Shown in pieces: positions 1 to 5,088 of a DNA stretch of 7,181 nucleotides. Position 1 is the first letter of the stretch. Each line of letters opens with the position of its first letter. Made by a program: the position numbers and the translations under genes. The DNA lies in NCBI GenBank assembly GCA_003557765.1, contig PWNO01000284.1, forward strand, positions 1 through 7,181, read 5' to 3'. Source of the stretch: Bacteroidales bacterium. Its GTDB lineage: Bacteria > Bacteroidota > Bacteroidia > Bacteroidales > UBA7960. Under the pieces are notes generated by a model. It saw only the letters and a list, made by a program, of their open reading frames with translations. It did not search any database and was not told where the DNA came from.

Positions 1-407
1 CCAAGGGGGTACAGATAGGTACCCGTTTTGTGACCACGGAAGAATGTGATGCATCCATGGGCTTTAAGCAATCCTATATCGATGCCACTGAAAAGGATAT
101 TGATATTATTCAAAGTCCTGTGGGCATGCCCGGACGCGCAGTAAATAACAGCTTTATCGAGAAAATAAAACAAGGGCTGAAACGACCTATCAAATGTCCA
201 TTCCATTGCATTCGGACGTGCGACGTGTCGAGCAGCCCCTATTGCATAGTTAGTGCGCTCTACAATGCGTATAAAGGCAACATGAAAAACGGGTATGCCT
301 TTGCAGGCACCAATGCCTACCTGGCCACAAAGATCACCACTGTAAAAGAAATCTTCCAGGAACTGGCAGATGACTTTCAGGCCAAAATAAATACTACCTT
401 AAAATAA
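1..407 (+). CDS. Nitronate monooxygenase / 2-nitropropane dioxygenase family flavoprotein, C-terminal part (5' end outside window)
   Basis: The reading frame is already open at base 3 and ends with TAA at 405-407, giving 134 visible residues. The visible part starts in the conserved GVQIGTRFV segment (residues 2-10), which in this TIM-barrel family contacts the FMN phosphate. TTEECDAS and SPVGMPGRA (about 38-46) follow, both typical of nitronate monooxygenases and related FabK-like enzymes. The family oxidises alkyl nitronates or related substrates with FMN, in the cytoplasm. The C-terminal third carries four cysteines in CPFHCIRTC plus PYC (residues 65, 69, 73, 81), a variant I associate with members from anaerobes. 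The substrate cannot be assigned because the active-site half is missing. A GTG at base 30 is internal to the domain and is not a start. The gene is separated from the downstream cluster by a 280-bp gap and is probably a separate transcription unit. Confidence 0.85.
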   Translation, partial: KGVQIGTRFVTTEECDASMGFKQSYIDATEKDIDIIQSPVGMPGRAVNNSFIEKIKQGLKRPIKCPFHCIRTCDVSSSPYCIVSALYNAYKGNMKNGYAFAGTNAYLATKITTVKEIFQELADDFQAKINTTLK

Positions 408-435
408 TATGGTCTGCCCCTGCTGGTTTTTTACA

Positions 436-497
436 CCCCACATTTTATAGCTGGGGCTGAATCCTTCCACGATTGCCTTTTGATAAGATCAGCCCCA
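436..497. terminator. Long inverted repeat with two competing stems downstream of the flavoprotein gene
   Basis: TGGGGCTGA (452-460) and TCAGCCCCA (489-497) form a perfect 9-bp inverted repeat with a 28-base spacer. An additional CCCCA at 436-440 can pair instead with the TGGGG at 452-456. The element begins 29 bases after the preceding stop codon. No clear T-run follows the 9-bp stem, so a Rho-independent terminator is only one option; a 3'-UTR structure or a regulatory element is equally possible. Confidence 0.4.
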
Positions 498-555
498 AAC
501 TTTGGTGAGTTTTGTACCCATTATGTGTCTGTTTTGTCCGTAAGTGGCAGGGTTG

Positions 556-605
556 GTTTGCTTCGTTTCAGCTTCCCAGCAAACATGACAGAACCTGACA
601 TGTTT
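556..605. promoter_or_regulatory. Two interlocked inverted repeats upstream of the DUF134 gene promoter
   Basis: GTTTGCT (556-562) pairs with AGCAAAC (578-584). AAACATG (581-587) pairs with CATGTTT (599-605). Both are perfect 7-bp dyads, and they share bases 581-584. The second dyad also contains a direct repeat of TGACA (586-590 and 596-600) at 10-bp spacing, one helical turn. The position just upstream of the putative -33 box fits a regulator binding site. The binding protein is unknown; the adjacent DUF134 HTH protein is an obvious candidate by inference only. Confidence 0.35.
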
Positions 606-629
606 TAATTTCATTATTTGGTGTAATTT

Positions 630-661
630 TTTGGTTAGTGAGCATATGTTCATTATATTTG
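630..661 (+). promoter_or_regulatory. Bacteroidota-type promoter for the DUF134 gene, with an overlapping dyad
   Basis: TTTG at 630-633 and TATATTTG at 654-661 are separated by 20 bp. This matches the Bacteroides primary sigma factor consensus (TTTG, 19-21 bp, TAnnTTTG). It lies 25 bp before the ATG at 687. A perfect 7-bp inverted repeat, ATGTTCA (646-652) and TGAACAT (665-671), straddles the -7 element and is well placed to be a repressor operator. The sequence match is direct; its activity is inferred. Confidence 0.6.
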
Positions 662-686
662 TAGTGAACATTTGACCATTAATAAT

Positions 687-1274
687 ATGTCTCCAAGAAA
701 AACCATCCTCAGAAGAGTATCCTCTCCCCCGCCTGTCAAAGGCTTCAAGCCGTTTGGAGGGAAGCGTCAGGGCGTAAACACCGAGGGTATTGTCTTGACC
801 TTTGAGGAATACGAAGCCCTGCGCTTGTGTGATTATGAAATGCATAATCATCACCAGGCTTCGGTTGTCATGGGGGTGTCGCGTCCCACTTTCACACGGA
901 TATACTCCAGTGCACGGCAAAAAATAGCCAGGGCTTTTGTGGAAGGGAGAAAGATATCCATTGAGGGAGGGAAAATATATTTCGACAGCGACTGGCATGT
1001 ATGTGCAGATTGCCGGTGCATTTTCAACAATCCGGAAAAGGACAAGGCAGTGAAGTATTGCCCCTTATGCGGGAGTAAATCTGTAGAAACCTTTTCTTTG
1101 GATGAAAAAACGGACGAAGACAGCCTGCCACGCTGCCTTGATACGTGTTTTTGCCCTGCGTGTGGCTACGAACAGCCCCACCGGCGCGGACATCCCTGCA
1201 ACCAGGAAGTATGTCCTGAATGCGACTCAACAATGAAACGAGCCAGACCGGATCAGTGCCGCACAAAGAAATGA
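687..1274 (+). CDS. DUF134 family HTH protein with two C-terminal cysteine (zinc-ribbon-like) modules
   Basis: This 195-aa protein is probably a cytoplasmic DNA-binding regulator. The N-terminal half (about 1-97) is a DUF134 domain: a basic start (MSPRKTILRR), FKPFG, then a sigma-70-region-4-like helix-turn-helix around 38-82 with the MGVSRPTFTRI motif (62-72), closing with ISIEGGKIYF. Two cysteine modules follow: CADC/CPLC (C106, C109, C125, C128) and CPAC/CPEC (C156, C159, C176, C179). Extra cysteines lie at 111, 150, 154, 171 and 191. These could bind zinc or an Fe-S cluster. DUF134 genes commonly sit beside NifX/NifB-domain genes, as here. ATG 687 is preferred because the family begins close to this point; a TTG at 672 would add five residues. 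It is likely autoregulated through the dyad in its own promoter (inference). The target genes are probably those downstream. Confidence 0.9.
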   Translation: MSPRKTILRRVSSPPPVKGFKPFGGKRQGVNTEGIVLTFEEYEALRLCDYEMHNHHQASVVMGVSRPTFTRIYSSARQKIARAFVEGRKISIEGGKIYFDSDWHVCADCRCIFNNPEKDKAVKYCPLCGSKSVETFSLDEKTDEDSLPRCLDTCFCPACGYEQPHRRGHPCNQEVCPECDSTMKRARPDQCRTKK

Positions 1275-1301
1275 TGCCCTTAAAGATTTATATGAAACGA
1301 T

Positions 1302-1319
1302 CATGACAGGATTATGACA
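1302..1319. promoter_or_regulatory. CATGACAG...TGACA element between the DUF134 and first NifX-domain genes
   Basis: CATGACAG at 1302-1309 is followed by TGACA at 1315-1319. The arrangement closely resembles CATGACAG (584-591) followed by TGACA (596-600) in front of the DUF134 gene; spacing differs by one base. It lies in the 145-bp gap before the ATG at 1420. It could be a second binding site for the same regulator. The sample is two sites, so confidence is low. Confidence 0.25.
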
Positions 1320-1419
1320 CAGGGGGATGATTATTGAAGCTCAAAGCTGGAAGCCTCTATCATCAGCAGGCATAAAACAACGAAGCTTCAAGGTACTAAA
1401 AAACAAAACGCAGGAAATT

Positions 1420-1746
1420 ATGAAAACAGCCATTGCATCAACGGGAAACACACTGGATTCAAAGGTAAACCGGCGTTTCGGTCGCTGTGCCTTTTTTGTG
1501 ATCTATGATGACGAATCCGGTTCCACTGAGTTCATTCCCAACCAACACAAGGACGATGAGGAGGGTGCAGGCCCTGCCGCTGTGCAGCTGGTCACCTCCA
1601 GAGATGCCGGTCAGATCGTATCCGGGGAGTTTGGCATAAAAATAAAGCCCCTGCTCGACAGCCAGCGTATACGTATGATTGTTGTGCAGGAGGCGGACAA
1701 AGACATCGGTGAAATCATCGAATTGTTAAACCATAAAAAACAGTAG
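1420..1746 (+). CDS. NifX/NifB-domain (dinitrogenase iron-molybdenum cofactor family) protein
   Basis: This 108-aa, single-domain protein belongs to the PF02579 / MTH1175-like fold (ribonuclease H-like alpha/beta). It opens with the family pattern MKTAIASTGN, then RRFGRC (18-23), whose Cys23 is a plausible metal ligand. EGAGPAAVQLV (48-58) and IVSGEFG (66-72) follow. Relatives include NifX, the NifB C-terminal domain, the Desulfovibrio orange protein (which holds a Mo-Cu sulfide cluster) and the archaeal thioferrate scaffold IssA, so a metal-sulfur cluster carrier or scaffold role is inferred. ATG 1420 is chosen because the domain starts there and AGGAA lies just upstream (1412-1416); an in-frame ATG at 1327 would add 31 residues without family resemblance. 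The next gene starts 2 bp after the stop codon, so the two are certainly co-transcribed. Confidence 0.92.
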   Translation: MKTAIASTGNTLDSKVNRRFGRCAFFVIYDDESGSTEFIPNQHKDDEEGAGPAAVQLVTSRDAGQIVSGEFGIKIKPLLDSQRIRMIVVQEADKDIGEIIELLNHKKQ

Positions 1747-1748
1747 TG

Positions 1749-1931
1749 ATGCCGCGATTAGACAAAACAGGTCCCGAGGGACAGGGTCCGCTCTCCGGCA
1801 GGGGGCTGGGACGATGCAGTAAAACTGCCGACAAAGAAAAAATGGAACAGCTCGGACGGGGCATGGCCCTGCGACGCCAGTCGGGAGGCGGCAAAGGTCA
1901 GGGGAAGCGATTCCGGGATGGAAACAAGTGA
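1749..1931 (+). CDS. Small DUF5320-like glycine/arginine-rich protein
   Basis: This 60-aa protein starts MPRLDKTGPEGQGPLSGRGL, matching the pattern MPxxDxTGPxGxGPxTGRxxGxC typical of DUF5320-type small proteins. Those are regularly encoded beside NifX/NifB-domain genes. One cysteine is present (C23), after the GRGLGR segment. The rest is strongly basic and Gly/Arg/Lys-rich (RRQSGGGKGQGKRF), probably disordered, and without a signal peptide or membrane segment. The start is ATG 1749, 2 bp after the preceding stop; GTG 1746 overlaps that stop but would add only one residue. The function is unknown; a small partner or chaperone for the neighbouring metal-binding proteins is inferred from context only. 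Confidence 0.8.
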   Translation: MPRLDKTGPEGQGPLSGRGLGRCSKTADKEKMEQLGRGMALRRQSGGGKGQGKRFRDGNK

Positions 1932-1949
1932 AGAGTCGTCAATCAAGAC

Positions 1950-1984
1950 AACCCGCGGTAACGCAGCACCGGGTTTTTAACCCG
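1950..1984. promoter_or_regulatory. Mutually exclusive hairpins in the 121-bp gap before the second NifX-domain gene
   Basis: AACCCG (1950-1955), CGGGTT (1970-1975) and AACCCG (1979-1984) lie in order. The central segment can pair with either flank: a 14-base loop on the left or a tight 3-base loop on the right. No T-run follows, so a classical terminator is not supported. It may be an RNA processing or attenuation element that sets the level of the downstream genes relative to the first three. An 8-bp palindrome GAGCGCTC (2002-2009) follows. Confidence 0.35.
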
Positions 1985-2052
1985 TCAAAGTTCATGTTTC
2001 GGAGCGCTCATCTCCTCGGCATTCCTATTAATTCATTTACAAAAAACAAGCT

Positions 2053-2430
2053 ATGCATAAAAAGATTGCTATCCCTGTAGACAAGGGAACCATCAGTGCG
2101 CATTTCGGGCATTGTGAGCAGTTTGCCATCCTGGAAGTACGTGATGGCAAGATCATCAGCAAGGAATTTATTGAACCGCCGGAGCACAGACCAGGCCTGT
2201 ATCCTGAGTGGATTGCCGGTTTTGGCGTAAGCGACGTGATAGCCAGCGGCATGGGACAGCAAGCGACAGCCCTTTTCAATAAGCACCACATCAATGTCTT
2301 TCTGGGTGCACCATTAAAAGAGCCAGAAATCATCACAGAGGACTTCCTGCGTGGTGACCTCTCTTTAAGTGCCAATCCGTGCAACCACGATGCCCTGCAT
2401 AACTGTCACAGCAAACAGATACATCCATGA
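2053..2430 (+). CDS. NifX/NifB-domain protein with Cys/His-rich C-terminal tail
   Basis: This 125-aa, cytoplasmic protein is the second PF02579/MTH1175-like protein of the cluster. It starts MHKKIAIPVDKGTISAHFGH; the HFGHC motif (17-21) corresponds to RFGRC of the upstream paralogue and offers His17, His20 and Cys21 as ligands. The GLYPEWIAGFGVSDVIASGM stretch and the FLGAP segment (83-87) are typical of this branch. The tail has NPCNHDALHNCH (108-119), a likely metal-binding motif with Cys110, His112, His116, Cys118 and His119. It resembles the small cluster-binding proteins encoded beside MinD-type Fe-S ATPases, including the orange protein, so it is the best candidate cargo protein for the ATPases that follow. 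Its stop overlaps the ATG of the next gene (ATGA at 2427-2430), indicating translational coupling. The nature of the cluster is not readable from sequence. Confidence 0.9.
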   Translation: MHKKIAIPVDKGTISAHFGHCEQFAILEVRDGKIISKEFIEPPEHRPGLYPEWIAGFGVSDVIASGMGQQATALFNKHHINVFLGAPLKEPEIITEDFLRGDLSLSANPCNHDALHNCHSKQIHP

Positions 2431-3275
2431 CCACAGCCATTGCCAGCGGAAAGGGGGGAACAGGCAAAACGTGGCTGGCCACAAACCTGGCCGCCTGTTT
2501 AAGTCAGTCTGACCCTGTCCTGCTGGTCGACATGGATGTAGAAGAACCCAATGACCACATCTTTATTAAAGGGGATACGGTAAGCACGCGGGATCACCAC
2601 AGGATGATCTCCGCATGGATTGAGGAAAAATGCACGGGCTGCGGGGAGTGCTCGCGCACCTGCCAGTTCAACGCAATTATACAGCTTCATGAAACAATCA
2701 CCATCATTGAGCAACTGTGCCATAGTTGTTTTGCCTGTTCCGGGCTTTGTCCTGCAGGCGCTTTGACCATGAAGCCGCATAAAACCGGCACGATCACACA
2801 CAAGGTGTGCGGAACCCTTCAATTTATCGAGGGGCGGCTGGATTGTGGAGAAGAGCAATCGGTTCCCCTGATCCACAGTCTGCATCAAATGGCCTGTAAC
2901 AGCTATGGCCACATTCCCCTTCACCTGTATGATTGTCCGCCGGGTACTTCCTGTCCGGTCGTGGCAAGCGCGAAAGATGCAGACTATGTGATCCTGGTAA
3001 CGGAGCCCACCCCTTTCGGGTTGCATGACATAAAGCTGGCTGTAGAGACCATGCGACTCCTTGAAAAAGATTTTGGCGTGGTCATCAACCGGGATGGAAT
3101 AGGAAATAACCAGGTTGAAAGATATTGCCTGGAGCAGGGTATTCACATCCTGGAAAAAATTCCTTATCACAGGCATATTGCAGAGATAAGCGCAGGTGGC
3201 GGGCTCATGCACAATCACCCTCTTGTTGCAGCCAGACTCAAAAACATCATCCATGCAATACCGGAAAAATCTTGA
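2427..3275 (+). CDS. MinD-type P-loop ATPase with inserted 2[4Fe-4S] ferredoxin domain (first of pair)
   Basis: This 282-aa, cytoplasmic protein is a SIMIBI-class ATPase of the MinD/Mrp group. It has a deviant Walker A GKGGTGKT (8-15, with the MinD signature Lys9), VDMDVEEPN around Asp35/Asp37, and Walker B LYDCPPGT (167-174). A bacterial-ferredoxin insert sits between them: CTGCGECSRTC (C69, C72, C75, C79, with Gln instead of the usual Pro after the last Cys) and CHSCFACSGLCP (C98, C101, C104, C108). ATP hydrolysis is likely coupled to electron or cluster transfer to a metal protein such as the NifX-domain product just upstream. Homologous ATPase pairs occur in the Desulfovibrio ORP complex. 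It overlaps the previous gene by 4 bp and the next by 23 bp. There is no clear Shine-Dalgarno, consistent with coupled translation. It is not the cell-division MinD: the ferredoxin insert is present, and the C-terminal sequence does not form an obvious membrane-targeting helix. Confidence 0.92.
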   Translation: MTTAIASGKGGTGKTWLATNLAACLSQSDPVLLVDMDVEEPNDHIFIKGDTVSTRDHHRMISAWIEEKCTGCGECSRTCQFNAIIQLHETITIIEQLCHSCFACSGLCPAGALTMKPHKTGTITHKVCGTLQFIEGRLDCGEEQSVPLIHSLHQMACNSYGHIPLHLYDCPPGTSCPVVASAKDADYVILVTEPTPFGLHDIKLAVETMRLLEKDFGVVINRDGIGNNQVERYCLEQGIHILEKIPYHRHIAEISAGGGLMHNHPLVAARLKNIIHAIPEKS

Positions 3276-4149
3276 AGTCGTCGTCCTCTCGGGAAAAGGC
3301 GGCACCGGAAAAACCTCTCTCTGTGCTTCCTTTGCAGTACTTGCAAAAGATGATGCTGTGGTGGCTGATTGTGACGTGGAGGCCGCCAACATGCATTTAC
3401 TGCTGAAACCTGATTTTGCGGAGGCCCACGACTTTTACAGCGGCACCTATGCGGTGGTTGACAGGAAGACCTGCAACCTTTGTGGTTTATGCAGGCGCAC
3501 ATGCCGTTTCGGAGCCATATCCATCAGCCAGGAAAGATGTACTATAAGCGCCATGGAGTGTGAAGGTTGCGGATATTGTGCACGCATATGCCCTGCGTCT
3601 GCCATCCGGATGCAACCGGCACACAGTGGCAGGCTATTTGTTTCGCAAAACAGGCTGCACGCACCCATGGTGCATGCCAGGCTAAGCATAGGTGCAGGAA
3701 ACTCAGGCAAGCTGGTGGCCAGGGTCAAAAAAGAGGCAAATGCCATCGCAAAAAAACAAAACAAGCCTTTTATAATCGTAGATGGTCCGCCAGGTATCGG
3801 CTGTCCCGTGATATCATCCCTGGCAGACACTGACCTCGTGGTGTTGGTAGCAGAACCCGCAGCTTCGGGGATTCATGATCTGATGCGCCTCGCTGAGGTC
3901 GTCAGAACCTTTCAGATCCCTATGGCATGCGTGGTCAACAAGTATGACATCAACCAGGAAAAGACCGCTGAGCTGAAGCGTTTTCTTGTACGGCAAGATA
4001 TACCCCACCTGATCGACATCCCTTTTGATGACTCATTCGCCAGGGCCATGGTGGAAGAAAAAACCATGGTAGAGATGCCTTCACCTGCCGAAGAGGCCAT
4101 AAAAGAGGCCTGGATTGCCATTCAGGAATACTGTTTAGCCCGAAGTTAA
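3253..4149 (+). CDS. MinD-type P-loop ATPase with inserted 2[4Fe-4S] ferredoxin domain (second of pair)
   Basis: This 298-aa protein is a paralogue of the preceding one with the same layout. Walker A is SGKGGTGKT (13-21); ADCDVEAANMH (38-48) carries Asp39 and Asp41. The ferredoxin insert has CNLCGLCRRTC (C74, C77, C80, C84, followed by Arg) and CEGCGYCARICP (C103, C106, C109, C113). Walker B is IIVDGPPGIGC (174-184). As in the first ATPase, the first Cys set lacks the trailing Pro and the second keeps it. The family is inferred to dimerise across ATP; two distinct subunits from overlapping genes suggest a heterodimer. ATG 3253 is preferred: it lies 12 codons before the P-loop, whereas GTG 3196 lies deep inside the upstream gene and adds unrelated residues. 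The 23-bp overlap with the upstream gene implies coupled expression. Confidence 0.92.
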   Translation: MQYRKNLEVVVLSGKGGTGKTSLCASFAVLAKDDAVVADCDVEAANMHLLLKPDFAEAHDFYSGTYAVVDRKTCNLCGLCRRTCRFGAISISQERCTISAMECEGCGYCARICPASAIRMQPAHSGRLFVSQNRLHAPMVHARLSIGAGNSGKLVARVKKEANAIAKKQNKPFIIVDGPPGIGCPVISSLADTDLVVLVAEPAASGIHDLMRLAEVVRTFQIPMACVVNKYDINQEKTAELKRFLVRQDIPHLIDIPFDDSFARAMVEEKTMVEMPSPAEEAIKEAWIAIQEYCLARS

Positions 4150-4204
4150 GGGCACAAGATATTGTTACTGTGAAAATTGGATTTCCCGGAGATCAGCAGG
4201 TATG

Positions 4205-4239
4205 ATGTTTTACACCGTCTGGGATAAACATTACTTATG
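4205..4239 (+). promoter_or_regulatory. Possible regulatory dyad and weak promoter ahead of the Mrp-type gene
   Basis: In the 109-bp gap before the ATG at 4259, ATGTTT (4205-4210) and AAACAT (4226-4231) form a 6-bp inverted repeat. TACTTATG (4232-4239) matches the TAnnTTTG consensus at all but one base, but the -33 position holds TTTT rather than TTTG. This could give the Mrp-type gene some independent transcription. Weak evidence only. Confidence 0.2.
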
Positions 4240-4258
4240 ACATTAAAATAATCTGAAA

Positions 4259-5053
4259 ATGAGTTTATTTGAAAAGATCGAGTTAGCGGATGTAAGGCGC
4301 GTTATTGCCGTGGCATCTGGCAAAGGTGGCGTGGGCAAATCTACCGTGGCGGCCAACCTGGCGGTGGCACTCAGCCGTCAGGGTCTCAGGACCGCCCTTG
4401 TTGATGCCGACATCTTCGGCCCGTCCGTTCCCAAAATGTTTGGACTGGAAGATGCCAAGCCTGAGATGACGGTGGCCGGAGACAAAAACATGATGTTACC
4501 CGTTGAAAGATACGGGGTCAGGATCATGTCGATCGGATTCCTTGTGGACAGCGGCAAGGGATTGATATGGCGCGGTCCCATGGCAGCGAAGGCTATCACA
4601 CAGCTCATGGAAGACACCCAGTGGGGAGAAACAGATTACATGATCATTGATTTTCCGCCGGGCACCAGCGACATACAGCTCACTACCGTGCAAAAACTTG
4701 TGCTTACAGGAGTCCTGATCGTTACGACCCCGCAGGAGCTTTCGCTGGCCGACGCAAGGAAAGCGGCATCCATGTTCACCAACCCCGACCTCCAAACACC
4801 GATCCTGGGAGTAGTGGAGAATATGTCATGGTTCACGCCCGCTGAGCATCCTGATGAAAAATATTATCTCTTCGGCCGGGGTGGCGGCCAAAGGCTGGCC
4901 GAAGAGTTTAACACCCGGCTGCTGGGACAGATACCCCTTGTGGCCGGCATAGGTGAAGCTGCTGATAAAGGTCAGAGCATCTACAACCTTGAGAATATGC
5001 CGTTAATGAAGGCATTTGACAGCATGGTGGGCAGGGTATTGAGTTGTGCTTAG
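4259..5053 (+). CDS. Mrp/NBP35 (ApbC-type) P-loop ATPase, short form
   Basis: This 264-aa, cytoplasmic protein is a member of the Mrp/Nbp35/ApbC family, which carries and delivers Fe-S clusters. It shows Walker A GKGGVGKS (21-28), VDADIFGPSVPKM (48-60), IWRGPM (103-108), Walker B MIIDFPPGTSDIQL (128-141), TTPQELSLAD (156-165) and VVENMSWF (185-192). The cluster-binding CxxC usually found after ENM in Mrp proteins is absent; the site reads WFTPAEHPDEKYYLFG, the form I associate with Bacteroidota Mrp proteins. The N-terminal DUF59/MIP18 domain of full-length Mrp is also absent: the protein begins 20 residues before the P-loop, and an in-frame TAA at 4244-4246 rules out a longer form. It follows the ferredoxin-ATPase pair by 109 bp on the same strand. 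A specialised role in the cluster, separate from housekeeping Mrp, is inferred from its short form and context. Confidence 0.92.
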   Translation: MSLFEKIELADVRRVIAVASGKGGVGKSTVAANLAVALSRQGLRTALVDADIFGPSVPKMFGLEDAKPEMTVAGDKNMMLPVERYGVRIMSIGFLVDSGKGLIWRGPMAAKAITQLMEDTQWGETDYMIIDFPPGTSDIQLTTVQKLVLTGVLIVTTPQELSLADARKAASMFTNPDLQTPILGVVENMSWFTPAEHPDEKYYLFGRGGGQRLAEEFNTRLLGQIPLVAGIGEAADKGQSIYNLENMPLMKAFDSMVGRVLSCA

Positions 5054-5084
5054 CATGCAAAGAGACCTTTAGTGGCATTGCATG
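5054..5084. terminator. Hairpin immediately after the Mrp-type gene
   Basis: CATGCAA (5054-5060) and TTGCATG (5078-5084) form a perfect 7-bp inverted repeat with a 17-base loop, starting at the first base after the TAG. No T-run follows. It could protect or define the 3' end of the cluster mRNA together with the palindromic repeat beginning 5 bases further on. Confidence 0.35.
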
Positions 5085-5088
5085 AGAG

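Noticed and set aside
545..561. Sigma-54 promoter candidate (TGGCAG...TTGC), suggested by sigma-54 control of the Desulfovibrio ORP operons
   Set aside because: GG to GC spacing is 14 bases instead of 12, and no sigma-54 activator gene is in the window.
489..998. Minus-strand open frame of 169 codons across the gap and the DUF134 gene
   Set aside because: It overlaps the HTH coding region in antisense and its translation has no domain-like pattern.
1327..1419. N-terminal extension of the 108-aa NifX-domain protein from an upstream ATG
   Set aside because: The domain begins at MKTAIAST (1420), where an AGGAA lies upstream; the 31 extra residues are polar and unlike the family.
1420..3275. 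Nitrogen-fixation (nif) cluster
   Set aside because: NifX/NifB-like domains alone do not indicate nitrogenase: nifHDKENB genes are absent, and the ATPases are MinD/Mrp type with ferredoxin inserts, not NifH.
2499..3392. Long minus-strand open frame of 297 codons opposite the ATPase genes
   Set aside because: It lies antisense to two genes with unmistakable Walker and ferredoxin motifs, and its translation shows no recognisable domain. It is a by-product of plus-strand codon use.
2427..5053. Cell-division Min system
   Set aside because: The ATPases carry ferredoxin domains or Mrp signatures, and no minC or minE is present. The link of ORP ATPases to division in Desulfovibrio does not make these MinD.
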